Assembly (NCBI RefSeq): GCF_042646085.1
Contig: NZ_JBHRSZ010000001.1
Span: forward strand, 186,001 to 250,000
Origin: Litoribrevibacter euphylliae
GTDB lineage: Bacteria > Pseudomonadota > Gammaproteobacteria > Pseudomonadales > Litoribrevibacteraceae
DNA: 64,000 nucleotides
Direction: 5' to 3'
Positions 8,620-17,778 of this stretch are shown here, one piece after another. The notes beneath the pieces are model-generated. The model searched no databases. It was not told where the DNA came from and worked only from the letters and a program-made list of their open reading frames with translations. The position numbers and the translations under genes are program-made. How positions within the stretch are numbered: position 1 is the first letter of the stretch; the number at the start of each line of letters is the position of its first letter.

Positions 8620-9576
8620 ATGAGCGAAGTTAAGCACTGCAAGTTACTAATCTTAGGTTCTGGTCCTGCGGGATACACGGCGGCGGTATATGCTGCGCGC
8701 GCTAATTTGAATCCTGTACTGGTAACTGGGATGCAAATGGGCGGTCAGTTAACTCAAACGACGGATGTGGATAACTGGCCGGGGGATCATGACGGTGTTC
8801 AAGGTCCTGACTTGATGACTCGCATGCAGCAACACGCTGAGCGTTTTGAGACTGAAATCATTTTTGATCAGATTCATACTGCGAATTTGAAAGAGAAACC
8901 GTTCCGTCTGGAAGGTGATAACGGCGTTTACACTTGTGATGCGTTGATCATTTGTACCGGTGCAAGTGCTAAGTATCTTGGCCTTGAAAGCGAAGAAGCG
9001 TTCTCTGGTCGTGGTGTGTCTGCATGTGCTACCTGTGATGGTTTCTTCTATCGTAATAAGCCTGTTGTGGTTGTTGGTGGTGGTAATACCGCCGTTGAAG
9101 AAGCCTTGTATCTTTCAAACATTGCTTCAGAAGTGACAGTGATTCACCGTCGTGACTCTTTCCGTTCTGAAAAGATTCTTCAGGACAAGATTCGTGAGCG
9201 TGCGGAGAACGGAAATATCAATATTAAGTGGTATTCAGAACTGGATGAAGTGTTGGGTGACGACGCAGGTGTTACCGGTGTGCGAATCCGTAACAATCAA
9301 ACCGGTGAAACCGAAGAGTTGGCCGTAGATGGTGTATTCATCGCTATTGGTCACCAACCAAACACTGGTTTGTTTGAAGGTCAGCTGAATATGGAAGGTG
9401 GCTATATTAAAGTACAAAGCGGTTCTGAAGGTAATGCGACACAGACCAGTATTCCAGGTGTGTTTGCTGCTGGAGACGTTATGGATCACATCTATCGTCA
9501 GGCAATTACTTCTGCTGGTACGGGTTGTATGGCAGCGTTGGACGCTGAGCGTTATCTAGATAATCTTGAAGATTAA
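8620..9576 (+). CDS. trxB: Thioredoxin reductase
   Basis: NADPH-dependent flavoprotein (318 residues) that reduces thioredoxin in the cytoplasm. The redox-active pair is CATC (Cys136 and Cys139). The FAD loop GSGPAGYTAA lies at the N-terminus, the NADPH loop is VGGGNTAVEEA, and the C-terminal FAD contact is GVFAAGDV. Length and motif spacing fit bacterial low-molecular-weight TrxB. It is followed by a strong terminator, so it appears monocistronic. Confidence 0.97.
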   Translation: MSEVKHCKLLILGSGPAGYTAAVYAARANLNPVLVTGMQMGGQLTQTTDVDNWPGDHDGVQGPDLMTRMQQHAERFETEIIFDQIHTANLKEKPFRLEGDNGVYTCDALIICTGASAKYLGLESEEAFSGRGVSACATCDGFFYRNKPVVVVGGGNTAVEEALYLSNIASEVTVIHRRDSFRSEKILQDKIRERAENGNINIKWYSELDEVLGDDAGVTGVRIRNNQTGETEELAVDGVFIAIGHQPNTGLFEGQLNMEGGYIKVQSGSEGNATQTSIPGVFAAGDVMDHIYRQAITSAGTGCMAALDAERYLDNLED

Positions 9577-9604
9577 TAATCTGCTCGAATATTGCACTAT
9601 TATT

Positions 9605-9636
9605 AAAGGGTTTGTGAGAAATCACAGACCCTTTTT
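9605..9636 (+). terminator. Terminator of trxB
   Basis: An AAAGGG-TTTGTGA arm pairs with TCACAGA-CCCTTT around a GAAA loop, followed by a T-run. Confidence 0.8.
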
Positions 9637-9679
9637 TATTGGAATTTATGATCTGTGTTACAAAACGTTACATGCGTTT

Positions 9680-9709
9680 TTGAACGGGTGTCGTGTATTT
9701 CTGTATAAT
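9680..9709 (+). promoter_or_regulatory. Sigma-70 promoter of the DUF1329 gene
   Basis: A -35 TTGAAC (9680-9685) and a perfect -10 TATAAT (9704-9709) are spaced 18 bp apart, followed by a GC-rich discriminator (GGCGCCCGC). It would give a 5' leader of about 75 bases. Confidence 0.65.
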
Positions 9710-9790
9710 GGCGCCCGCTTGCATTAGATGGAATTGCCTGATTGCGATCGGAGTGCAATAAATTCTTATTATTGGTCTGGAAGGTAAGTG

Positions 9791-11128
9791 ATGTCTTTAT
9801 CATATAAAACAATACTTGCAGCAGTATTATCTGTTTCAACAAGTGTTGCAGTAGCTGCGGTTAGTCCGCAGGAAGCGTCGAAGCTTGGTCAAGAATTAAC
9901 GCCGATTGGCGCTGAAAAAGCGGGCAACGCAACAGGAACAATTCCAGCATGGACAGGTGGCTTGACGGAAGGGCCTGGTGGTTACAACAATGAGCAAGGG
10001 TACATTGACCCGTTTGCGAGTGATGAGCCTGCAAAAGTTATTACTGCTCAGAATTACCAAAAATACGCAGATCAATTAACTGAAGGCCAGAAAGCGCTGT
10101 TCCAACGCTATCCTGAAACCTTCAAGATGCCGGTTTACCAAACGCGCCGTTCTGCTGCGTACCCGGATTTCGTGTATGAGAAAGCAAAAGCAAACGCTAC
10201 TACTGCTGAGTTGGTAGACAATGGTAATGGTATCGATAAGTACGATGAGACGGTTCCTTTTGCATTACCGAAAACAGGTGTTGAGTTGGTTTGGAACCAT
10301 GTAACTCGATATCGCTCTCGTGACATTCAACGTACCGTTGCTCAAGTTGTTCCTAACTCGAACGGCTCATTCAACCCAATCGTTCTTACTGATGAATTGA
10401 AGTTTATCGGTGATCCTTCAGAGAACAGCTTGTTCTACTTCAAGCAAATTATTAAATCACCTGCTCGTCTTGGTGGTAATGTTCTGTTGGTTCAAGAAAC
10501 CATTAACCAAGTAAAAGAGCCTCGCCGTGCTTGGGTATATAACGCAGGTCAGCGTCGTGTTCGTCGTGCACCGCAGGTTGCGTATGATGGACCAGGTACT
10601 GCGTCCGATGGTCAGCGTACTGCAGATAACTATGACATGTTCAATGGTTCACCAGATCAATACAGCTGGGAGCTGAAAGGCAAGAAAGAAATCTACATTC
10701 CATACAACTCCTATAAGTTGATGGATAAATCTGTGAGCCTGAATGACATTATCAAGCCGGGCCATATTAACCAAGACCTAACGCGTTACGAGTTACACCG
10801 TGTTTGGGTGGTTGAGGCAACGTTGAAAGACGGTATTCGTAACATCTATGCGAAGCGTACTTTCTACTTTGATGAAGACTCTTATTCAGTGGTTTACGTA
10901 GACCATTACGATGCGCGTGGTAAGTTGTGGCGTATTGCTGAAGCCCACAGTGCTCAGTTCTACGATGTCAAGATTCCTTGGTATGCAATGGAAGCTTTGT
11001 ATGACCTGAACAATGGTCGTTACTATACCTTTGGTATGGTTAACGAAACTGAAGGTTATAACTTCGACTACCGTAGCTCGAAGAAAGACTATACACCGTC
11101 TGCACTTCGTCGTGCTGGTGTTCGCTAA
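9791..11128 (+). CDS. DUF1329 family exported protein
   Basis: A 445-residue protein of the DUF1329 family. Members have a signal peptide and a LolA/RseB-like beta fold and are thought to act in the periplasm or at the outer membrane, often with lipid or hydrophobic-compound traffic; the precise role is unknown. The signal peptide ends around SVAVAAVS. Typical family stretches are GTIPAWTGGL, DEPAKVITAQN, FLYFKQII-like and RRAWVYNAGQRRVRRAP. I use the ATG at 9791 (preceded by GGAAGGT) rather than the adjacent GTG at 9788. It has its own strong promoter and a terminator, and codon use looks like that of a well-expressed gene. Confidence 0.88.
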   Translation: MSLSYKTILAAVLSVSTSVAVAAVSPQEASKLGQELTPIGAEKAGNATGTIPAWTGGLTEGPGGYNNEQGYIDPFASDEPAKVITAQNYQKYADQLTEGQKALFQRYPETFKMPVYQTRRSAAYPDFVYEKAKANATTAELVDNGNGIDKYDETVPFALPKTGVELVWNHVTRYRSRDIQRTVAQVVPNSNGSFNPIVLTDELKFIGDPSENSLFYFKQIIKSPARLGGNVLLVQETINQVKEPRRAWVYNAGQRRVRRAPQVAYDGPGTASDGQRTADNYDMFNGSPDQYSWELKGKKEIYIPYNSYKLMDKSVSLNDIIKPGHINQDLTRYELHRVWVVEATLKDGIRNIYAKRTFYFDEDSYSVVYVDHYDARGKLWRIAEAHSAQFYDVKIPWYAMEALYDLNNGRYYTFGMVNETEGYNFDYRSSKKDYTPSALRRAGVR

Positions 11129-11148
11129 TCACTCTGTGATTGGTTATG

Positions 11149-11176
11149 AAAAAGGAGCCTGAAGTGGCTCCTTTTT
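11149..11176. terminator. Terminator after the DUF1329 gene, probably bidirectional
   Basis: AAAAAGGAGCC (11149-11159) pairs with GGCTCCTTTTT (11166-11176). It sits between converging genes and can serve both. Confidence 0.85.
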
Positions 11177-11242
11177 TGTGTCTGTAGTTTTGGGCTAAGT
11201 TCAACATTCTATACGCCTGAATGTTAGACAGTGCCCTCGAGC

Positions 11243-11668
11243 TTACTCAATAAAAGTGCCTGAGTGGTAGTACCACTGGCCTGCTTCTCGCACAAAGAGA
11301 GATTCTTCCTTCAGTACGCCTTGGCTGCCTTGTTCATCAAGATAGAAGGCTGCAAACGCTACCCAACCTTTCTTATCTGTTACCTTTCCACGCTTACTGT
11401 TCAGTACTTTAAGCTGTTGCCATTGTGTTTTGTCTTCTGCGAGATTGAGTTGCTTAGGTCGCGTCGACGGATGCCAGGTCTTTGATAGATAGTCTTCTTC
11501 TTTCAGGAAATACGCAGTGTAGCGGCTTTTCATTAACGCTTTGGCTGTGGTTACTCGTTTCGTGCCATTGATATAAGGCGCGCAACATAGGTTGTAAGCT
11601 TTATTGCTACCGCAAGGGCAGGGATCAGATGTGTTGAATTTCTTGAAGAGTGGTTTTGCTTTGATCAT
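11243..11668 (-). CDS. ychJ: YchJ family (UPF0225) SEC-C protein
   Basis: A 141-residue cytoplasmic protein. Its N-terminus carries a SEC-C zinc motif, CPCGSNKAYNLCC (residues 17-29), followed by an NTF2-like domain with KALMKSRYTAYFLKEEDYL. E. coli YchJ has a second SEC-C at its C-terminus, which is absent here. Function of the family is not established. The gene lies 12 bases after rlmA on the same strand, so they are probably transcribed together. Confidence 0.85.
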   Translation of the reverse strand: MIKAKPLFKKFNTSDPCPCGSNKAYNLCCAPYINGTKRVTTAKALMKSRYTAYFLKEEDYLSKTWHPSTRPKQLNLAEDKTQWQQLKVLNSKRGKVTDKKGWVAFAAFYLDEQGSQGVLKEESLFVREAGQWYYHSGTFIE

Positions 11669-11680
11669 GTAAGTTCCATA

Positions 11681-12529
11681 CTAATTCAATCTGAACAAAG
11701 ACACATTAACGTCTATGGTGATGGTGAGTTCATTTAAACTAAGCAGCTTGTCTCTTCCTTCAGCGGGGGCACGCCATTGATGTGGCGTCATCGCGAGGAG
11801 ATCCTGAATTTGTTCTCTGCTACTGAGTGTGTGCTGATGCTGGCATGCGTGCTGATCGGTGAGTTTAAAGTGACTGTCTAATGATGCAGCTGGATCAAGT
11901 GTTTGATCTTTCACGCTTGGATATAAAATATCTCTCATTTCCAATAAGTGATTCTTACCGGTTGTGACTGTGATAAGTCGCCCGTCATGGGATAGTGCCT
12001 GTGCGATGCCTTCCGGCATAAGTCGAGTAAACAAGCAGGTAATGAGGTCTTGAGAGCGTGGTGTTACTGGGATATCAGCACCCGATGCGACGAGCCAGGT
12101 AATGTCTTTATTACGTTTAGCAGCATGTCGAATGGCGTCTTTGGATATATCCAGGCCAATCAATTCAATATTGTTGTCTATGGGTGGTTTAAGCGATGAA
12201 TACAAGCGATCAGTGTAATAGCCTTCGCCACAGCCTAGATCCAGTATCTTGGTGATGGAATTCTTCTTGGTGTCGAGTAGCTGATTACAAACTTGATTCA
12301 GGTGTTCTGATATTGGTTGGTAGATATTGGTGTTTAGAAATTTTTGTCTTGCCAGCACCATTTCATTGTTATCACCCGGCTGCTTAGAGCGCTTTTGGTT
12401 AGACATTAAAAGGTTGAAATAGCCTTGTTTAGCCTGATCAAAGGTATGGTTGTTGTCACAATGGAGCTGTTTAGAGGTCATTGACAAGGGGTGAGAGCAA
12501 ATCGGGCACTGTAAAGATGTTGATAACAT
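11681..12529 (-). CDS. rlmA: 23S rRNA (guanine-N1)-methyltransferase RlmA
   Basis: A 282-residue SAM-dependent methyltransferase. RlmA(I) methylates N1 of G745 in 23S rRNA. The N-terminal zinc finger uses Cys8, Cys11, Cys24 and His28, followed by the family stretch DQAKQGYFNLL. The SAM-binding loop is ILDLGCGEGYYTDRL. These features separate it from generic methyltransferases. It precedes ychJ in a two-gene unit. Confidence 0.9.
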   Translation of the reverse strand: MLSTSLQCPICSHPLSMTSKQLHCDNNHTFDQAKQGYFNLLMSNQKRSKQPGDNNEMVLARQKFLNTNIYQPISEHLNQVCNQLLDTKKNSITKILDLGCGEGYYTDRLYSSLKPPIDNNIELIGLDISKDAIRHAAKRNKDITWLVASGADIPVTPRSQDLITCLFTRLMPEGIAQALSHDGRLITVTTGKNHLLEMRDILYPSVKDQTLDPAASLDSHFKLTDQHACQHQHTLSSREQIQDLLAMTPHQWRAPAEGRDKLLSLNELTITIDVNVSLFRLN

Positions 12530-12746
12530 GGTGAATGCTTAATTAAATAAAAGGTCAATTATACCTCAGAGGCTCTTGTCTAGGCCAAAAATGATGTTAG
12601 CTTAATCTGTAAAACAGGTTCCTTGCTGATCCTCTGTTTTGATAACATCTGTCTAACTGTGTAGAGGTTTGTTGGCAGTTATCTATTATTAATAAAAGGC
12701 GATGTACTCGCTTTTACGGTGATTATTGTGTTTTTGAGGAATAACT

Positions 12747-13238
12747 ATGCTCCCCAAAGAGAAGAATGTTGAGCGTCTTCAAGTAAACCCTGATGAACTT
12801 GCTCAAATGTTGGATAAAACTTCTTGGGGGAATGATTTGTCATGGGACGAATTGGTCACATTAGGAAAGTTTATTCAGGCATATAAGGTTCGGCCAAATA
12901 CGGTCTTGTTTGCGGAAGGCGAACTGAACCAGACTATGGCTATTCTGGTCGAAGGAAGAGTGGAAATTGTTAAGTCCACAACAAGTAATCAGAAGAAGTC
13001 CATTGCGAAAGTAAAAAGCCCTCAAACCTTTGGTGAAATGAGTTTGATTGATGGTCAACCACGTTCGGCTGAAGTAGTAGCGGATTCTTCCTGTATTTGT
13101 TTGTTATTAACAAAACAAAAGTTCATGGAGATGAGCGAGCGTCAGTCACATCTTGCGTTTAAAATTCTCTGGAAAATCTCAAGTTTAATGAGTCAAAGAC
13201 TACGCCAAGTAAGCGGACAGCTGGTCGATCTGGTATAG
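12747..13238 (+). CDS. Stand-alone cyclic-nucleotide-binding domain protein
   Basis: A 163-residue protein consisting of a single cNMP-binding (CRP-like) domain with no DNA-binding domain or enzyme attached. The phosphate-binding cassette FGEMSLIDGQPRSAEVV is canonical: the Glu in GEM and the Arg in PRSA contact the cyclic nucleotide. It should therefore bind cAMP or cGMP and act through a partner protein. GAGGA precedes the ATG. nhaA starts 114 bases later on the same strand, but co-transcription is uncertain. No partner is evident from sequence. Confidence 0.8.
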   Translation: MLPKEKNVERLQVNPDELAQMLDKTSWGNDLSWDELVTLGKFIQAYKVRPNTVLFAEGELNQTMAILVEGRVEIVKSTTSNQKKSIAKVKSPQTFGEMSLIDGQPRSAEVVADSSCICLLLTKQKFMEMSERQSHLAFKILWKISSLMSQRLRQVSGQLVDLV

Positions 13239-13352
13239 TACGGACGTTTTGGCTTTTTTATTGTCTATAGCAATATAGAATATAAATCTTCTGATGTATT
13301 ATTAGATGATATATAAAACTCTCTTTCTGTCGATCAAAAGGGTATAAACTCA

Positions 13353-14549
13353 ATGATACAAAGCATGTTAAAGGATTTTCTCAAGTTGGAGTCGGCTTCA
13401 GGAATACTACTTATCATTGCGACTGCCGTGGCTTTGGTGTTTGCCAATTCCCCACTGGATCAGTATTACGAGCTTTTTCTCTCTACCTATATGGGTGTTC
13501 ATGTTGGGGCTTTTGAAATCAATAAGCCTTTGCTTCTTTGGATCAATGATGGCTTGATGGCCGTTTTCTTTTTCCTGATCGGTTTAGAGTTAAAACGTGA
13601 ACTTGTTGAAGGAGAGCTTTCTGATCCTAAGCAGATCATTCTTCCTGCAGCAGGTGCGGTTGGCGGTATGCTGGTGCCTGCGCTTATTTATGTGGGAATG
13701 AACTGGGGGAACGAACAAGCTATTGCTGGTTGGGCGATTCCTGCGGCTACTGATATTGCTTTCGCTCTAGGTATTCTGGCAATGTTGGGAAGTCGCGTTC
13801 CGGTTGCGCTCAAGGTATTTCTAGTTTCTTTGGCGATCATTGATGATATCGGTGCGATCATCATTATTGCAATTTTCTACACCAGTGATTTGTCGGTTGA
13901 GTCGCTTGTGGTCGCTGGGTTGGCCATTGCAGGGTTAGCCATTTTAAACCGTCGTGGTGTGGTGAAAATTGCCCCTTACATTCTGATTGGTTTGGTGCTT
14001 TGGGTATCGGTATTAAAATCAGGTGTACACGCAACCTTAGCGGGTGTGGTGATGGCTTTCTTTATTCCGTTAAAACTTAAGGATGAGCACGGGCAGTCAC
14101 CGGCACGTCAATTAGAGCATGATCTTCACTCATCGGTTGCCTTCGTTATTGTGCCTATCTTTGCTTTTGCTAATGCGGGGGTTGACTTAAGAGGAATGTC
14201 ATTAGAACGATTCTTGGATCCGTTACCGATTGGTATTGCAATGGGGCTGTTTGTTGGTAAGCAAATTGGTGTGTTTGGTTTCGCCTGGTTAGTGATCAAA
14301 ATGGGACTGGCTAAGCTGCCTAAGAGTGTGAGTTGGGCACAACTGTATGGGGTGTCGATCTTGTGTGGTATTGGTTTCACCATGAGTTTGTTTATTGGTT
14401 CGTTAGCTTTTGAACAAACCGGAGAACAAATGGATGATCGATTAGGTATTCTGTTTGGTTCAATACTGTCATCGGTGGTTGGTTACTTATTACTGTATAA
14501 AGTATTGCCAAAAACGCCGGCTGACCAGCCCGAAGTAGAACATCGCTAG
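13353..14549 (+). CDS. nhaA: Na+/H+ antiporter NhaA
   Basis: A 398-residue inner-membrane antiporter that expels sodium in exchange for protons, fitting a marine habitat. The ion-binding aspartates lie in SLAIIDDIGAI (Asp164-Asp165) and in AATDIAFALG (Asp134). The family features FLIGLELKRELVEGEL and GFTMSLFIG are present, and the whole length fits NhaA with twelve membrane segments. It ends at a perfect palindromic terminator. Confidence 0.97.
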   Translation: MIQSMLKDFLKLESASGILLIIATAVALVFANSPLDQYYELFLSTYMGVHVGAFEINKPLLLWINDGLMAVFFFLIGLELKRELVEGELSDPKQIILPAAGAVGGMLVPALIYVGMNWGNEQAIAGWAIPAATDIAFALGILAMLGSRVPVALKVFLVSLAIIDDIGAIIIIAIFYTSDLSVESLVVAGLAIAGLAILNRRGVVKIAPYILIGLVLWVSVLKSGVHATLAGVVMAFFIPLKLKDEHGQSPARQLEHDLHSSVAFVIVPIFAFANAGVDLRGMSLERFLDPLPIGIAMGLFVGKQIGVFGFAWLVIKMGLAKLPKSVSWAQLYGVSILCGIGFTMSLFIGSLAFEQTGEQMDDRLGILFGSILSSVVGYLLLYKVLPKTPADQPEVEHR

Positions 14550-14576
14550 GAAGTTCAAGGTAAACATTAAGATACG

Positions 14577-14606
14577 AAAAAACCGGTTCATATGAACCGG
14601 TTTTTT
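14577..14606. terminator. Bidirectional terminator between nhaA and ompW
   Basis: A 30-bp perfect palindrome built on AACCGGTTCAT/ATGAACCGGTT, with A6 before and T6 after, is placed between two converging genes. Confidence 0.9.
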
Positions 14607-14632
14607 GATTTTTGGGTATTGGAAAGGAAGAC

Positions 14633-15304
14633 TTACAGCTTGTAGCCAACGCTTACCATGTAAACCATCGGGTCAATCTCAACGTCTGATTTCAATGTAC
14701 CTACACCGTCTAGATTAACAGTAGCGTCTGTATCGATATCCATTTTATAGACAGACGCGTTAAGTAGGATGTTATCTGTAACTAGGTAATCGACCCCAAT
14801 TTGTGCGGCAAAGCCCATAGAATCATCAAGATCCAAGTCTGAAAATCCATCAGAAGAATTCGCGTTTTCATCGAAGAACCATGTGTAGTTTAAGCCAACA
14901 CCCGCATATGGTTGGAACTTCGAATCTGTATCTCCAAGCAAGAAGTATTGCAGTGAAACGGTTGGTGGTAGGTGCTTAGTTGAACCTACTTTAAGGCCAG
15001 CGCCTTCTACATAAACCTCATGTTCAAATGGAGTGGCGGCCAACACTTCCACACCCACATTCTGAGATAGCATGTAAACAAAGTTCAAACCAAGCTGAGT
15101 GTCGTTATCTACAACGGCGTTCAGCCCTGTGTCAGCACCGGAAGCGGATACCAAAATATCGCCATTTGGTGCATTTTCAGGTTCAACTGTTGCTGCACCC
15201 GCACGGACGATAATGTCGCCAGCATCATACGCATGAACGGCTGTCGCTCCTGACATTGCCAACGTTGCAGTTAAAATTGCAGCACCTAACTTGTTCATTT
15301 TCAT
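14633..15304 (-). CDS. ompW: OmpW family outer-membrane protein
   Basis: A 223-residue eight-stranded beta-barrel porin that lets small hydrophobic molecules pass the outer membrane. Signal peptide cleavage is near VHA-YDAGD. Typical OmpW stretches are GDIIVRAGAATVEP, PPTVSLQYFL, PYAGVGLNYTWF and the C-terminal strand VSVGYKL. I choose the ATG at 15304, with GGAGA upstream, over the ATG at 15316. A perfect FNR-type box lies 87 bases ahead, matching the oxygen control known for E. coli ompW. Confidence 0.93.
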   Translation of the reverse strand: MKMNKLGAAILTATLAMSGATAVHAYDAGDIIVRAGAATVEPENAPNGDILVSASGADTGLNAVVDNDTQLGLNFVYMLSQNVGVEVLAATPFEHEVYVEGAGLKVGSTKHLPPTVSLQYFLLGDTDSKFQPYAGVGLNYTWFFDENANSSDGFSDLDLDDSMGFAAQIGVDYLVTDNILLNASVYKMDIDTDATVNLDGVGTLKSDVEIDPMVYMVSVGYKL

Positions 15305-15384
15305 AACTTTCTCCAAGATCGCAGAGCACTTTTTGTTTGTTTTAAATTGTTAGGCGTAGTTTATGAGCGGAGGAAGTTTGAATA

Positions 15385-15398
15385 TTGATATGAATCAA
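15385..15398. promoter_or_regulatory. FNR/Anr box upstream of ompW
   Basis: TTGATATGAATCAA matches the FNR consensus TTGAT-N4-ATCAA in all ten defined positions. Its centre is about 41.5 bases before a possible transcription start near 15350, with a -10-like TAAACT on the minus strand at 15358-15363. This is the layout of a class II activated promoter. Confidence 0.65.
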
Positions 15399-15468
15399 TT
15401 CGAAGAATGCCCATGATATACAAATGGGTATATTTGATGGGGTTATTGATCCATGTCATGGGTTTTTG

Positions 15469-15495
15469 ATGGCTGGAATCTTTATTTCCAGCCAT
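15469..15495 (-). terminator. Hairpin after the DUF3187-like gene
   Basis: ATGGCTGGAA pairs with TTCCAGCCAT. On the minus strand it follows the stop at 15526, but no U-run comes after, so termination efficiency is unsure. Confidence 0.35.
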
Positions 15496-15525
15496 TTAGG
15501 TGTGGACTTTTAGGTGATTAGATCG

Positions 15526-16521
15526 CTAGTACAAACTGGTCCACTCAACAAAAAAGGTAACGTCGGCAGTGGAATCAGTCTTTAAGTCCTCTGAAATAGC
15601 AATGTCCCACTGGTGTGATGAAGCCGTATATAGGGTTAACCCTAACGTCAGTTGCAATGCCTCACTTTCTACAGGCTCGAGATTACTTTCTGATAATTTA
15701 CTGTGGCTTTCGAGCTGTCCTTTGAGGATGACATCAGGAATCGCTTCCCAAAAAATGCCTGTGTGCAGCGTTGTGACGTGCTTTTTCTGATTTCTTATTT
15801 GTTCTGCATCACCAAGGTAGTGTTGACCAAGTTCAGCTGCAAACGACAGTGTATCAATCTCAAATATCTGTGTTTTTAAGTAACTGACACTGGCTCCGGC
15901 ATCCCAGCTTCCGCTGCCCATTAGTTTATCTTCATCCCCGGTGGGCGCTTTAAGGTGTAAATGGACAATAAAAGGAGAGTCTGTGAAAGATTTGCTGAGC
16001 TGTAACCTCAGATCGCCAATGCCATTTTCACTGCCTTGTATTATGTAATCGAGATCACTTCCATTTTGATAGCCATAAACCAGTTCGTTTCTCGGAAAGT
16101 CATCTCGACTGCCTTCACGAAAATTAAAAACTTCATGAAACTTATCAATGGAGTTATCTAGAAAGCCGCTGGAGTGACGAACGATAGGAAGCTCTGCGGA
16201 TGCTTGCCAGCCATTGTCGAACCCCATGCTCCAACTTGGTGTTAAGCGCCAGGTTTCACCATCAAAGCGAACGACTTCCGGGGCATTATCCATAGTGACG
16301 GCATTGCTGACTACTTCGACTTTAACTCTGGCCTTTGTTTGTCCTGAATCGAGCAGATGTGTTTCTGACATACCGGGCAGATTAAACAGGCTTTCAATAG
16401 GAGAGGAGAAGCGGCTATTTATCGGATTAACTTCAGCTTGTGCGATAGCTGATAGTGAAAAGGTCGTAAAGGAAACGGTGGTCAGTGAAAATAGGTAAGG
16501 AATTGTGCGCATTCTGATCAT
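15526..16521 (-). CDS. Exported DUF3187-like outer-membrane protein
   Basis: A 331-residue protein with a signal peptide (cleavage near AIAQA-E), rich in alternating beta strands and ending in an aromatic (Leu-Tyr), as in outer-membrane barrels. The pattern SGFLDNSIDKFHEVFNF followed by GSRDDFPRNELVYGY resembles DUF3187 proteins, and LHLKAPTGDEDKLMGSGSW looks like the barrel strands of the same group. The first ATG (16521) has AAGGA upstream. Function is unknown. It is separated from ompW by about 220 bases that include the FNR box, so the two need not share control. Confidence 0.6.
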   Translation of the reverse strand: MIRMRTIPYLFSLTTVSFTTFSLSAIAQAEVNPINSRFSSPIESLFNLPGMSETHLLDSGQTKARVKVEVVSNAVTMDNAPEVVRFDGETWRLTPSWSMGFDNGWQASAELPIVRHSSGFLDNSIDKFHEVFNFREGSRDDFPRNELVYGYQNGSDLDYIIQGSENGIGDLRLQLSKSFTDSPFIVHLHLKAPTGDEDKLMGSGSWDAGASVSYLKTQIFEIDTLSFAAELGQHYLGDAEQIRNQKKHVTTLHTGIFWEAIPDVILKGQLESHSKLSESNLEPVESEALQLTLGLTLYTASSHQWDIAISEDLKTDSTADVTFFVEWTSLY

Positions 16522-16683
16522 TTCAATCCTTAGAGTTATTCTTAATATTTGGAATCGTGTTCAAATTCGGACTGTTATCCATCCTAGATAGTTAGTTAGG
16601 ACATAGCAATCTATCTGGGGATTAAGTAGTGTAGTTGCGGTCTAGAAAATACATAATCAATAAAAAAGTCAGTCGTTGAAGGG

Positions 16684-17697
16684 ATGAAAATGGACAAATT
16701 AGTTAATGCAGTTGGAAAGCCTTATTTTGGATGGATTAAAGAGCCGGTGGATGATGTTAACTATTTGGACTTCCCCTTAACCAATACCATGGACAAACTG
16801 CAGTCGCTTTCCAGCAAGAAACGAAAATTCAATCAGTTCCATTTTATTGGTGTACTCACCGAAGAGTTTATGGCGGGGATTGCCATTGTGAACTTAAAGT
16901 TAGTGAGTAACTGTTTTTTTTATGTTTGGACAAAAGACGAAGGACTGGTTGTTGAAAAAAGTGTGATCAGTCCTTTGGGAATAGGAACAAATATATCTAC
17001 TACACCGGATTTTGCAGAGTCTAAATTTTCTTGGATGGGGACTCAAGCAAGTATCTCGCAACGAGATGCGGATACCCATGTTTCGGTTCAAAGTAACAAG
17101 TTCTCCGCAAATTTTAGATTACAGCAAAACGAAGGCTACGAGCCGTTGCGAGTCTGTTCTCAGGCTGGATATACCGGTTGGGTGTTTACTCAAAAAACAG
17201 CAGGTCTCGCTGCGTCTGGGCATTTTGATGTTAATGGTAAACGCTATAACTTAGATGAAATGAAGGCTTTGGGAAGCGTTGATTGGTCTTGTGGTTATAT
17301 GCGTCGTGAAACTGCTTGGAATTGGGCGTGTTTTTCTGGTCGGGATGAACTGGATCGAACCATCGGGTTAAATCTTGCTTCCGGGGTCAATGAAACCGGT
17401 ACCACTGAGAACGGGTTATGGGTCGATGGGCAATTGCACAAATTAGGCGGCGTACGCTTTGAGTTTGATCGGCAGGATATGCAAAAGCCTTGGAAAGTTT
17501 CTTCGGAGTGTGGGCGTGTAGCGTTAGATTTCCTGCCACAAGGTTGTCGCTCTGAGAAGTTAAATGTGGGGCTGTTGGCTTCGAACTTCAAGCAGATGTT
17601 TGGTCATTACTCGGGGACGATCATTTCGGATGATGGTAGTCCGGTGGTCTTTAATCATGTGCCTGGTTATGCGGAAGACCATTACGCCAAGTGGTAA
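16684..17697 (+). CDS. DUF2804 family protein
   Basis: A 337-residue protein recognisable as DUF2804 by its C-terminal half: WSCGYMRRETAWNWACFSG, GLNLASGVNETGTTENGLW, LHKLGGVRFEF, and the ending FGHYSGTIISDDG with a final HYAKW. No enzymatic role is known; the fold is probably related to lipocalin/hydratase-like proteins. No signal peptide is seen, so it is likely cytoplasmic. The ATG at 16690 has better ribosome-site spacing than 16684 and may be the true start. It stands alone, with a terminator after it. Confidence 0.8.
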   Translation: MKMDKLVNAVGKPYFGWIKEPVDDVNYLDFPLTNTMDKLQSLSSKKRKFNQFHFIGVLTEEFMAGIAIVNLKLVSNCFFYVWTKDEGLVVEKSVISPLGIGTNISTTPDFAESKFSWMGTQASISQRDADTHVSVQSNKFSANFRLQQNEGYEPLRVCSQAGYTGWVFTQKTAGLAASGHFDVNGKRYNLDEMKALGSVDWSCGYMRRETAWNWACFSGRDELDRTIGLNLASGVNETGTTENGLWVDGQLHKLGGVRFEFDRQDMQKPWKVSSECGRVALDFLPQGCRSEKLNVGLLASNFKQMFGHYSGTIISDDGSPVVFNHVPGYAEDHYAKW

Positions 17698-17726
17698 TTT
17701 ATTGTAGGTACATTTATAGCAGGCAT

Positions 17727-17756
17727 AAAAAAGCGCGATCTTAATCGCGCTTTTTT
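17727..17756. terminator. Bidirectional terminator between the DUF2804 gene and minE
   Basis: AAAAAAGCGCGAT (17727-17739) pairs with ATCGCGCTTTTTT (17744-17756) between converging genes. Confidence 0.9.
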
Positions 17757-17778
17757 ATGAGCTCAGAGGAATACGCTC

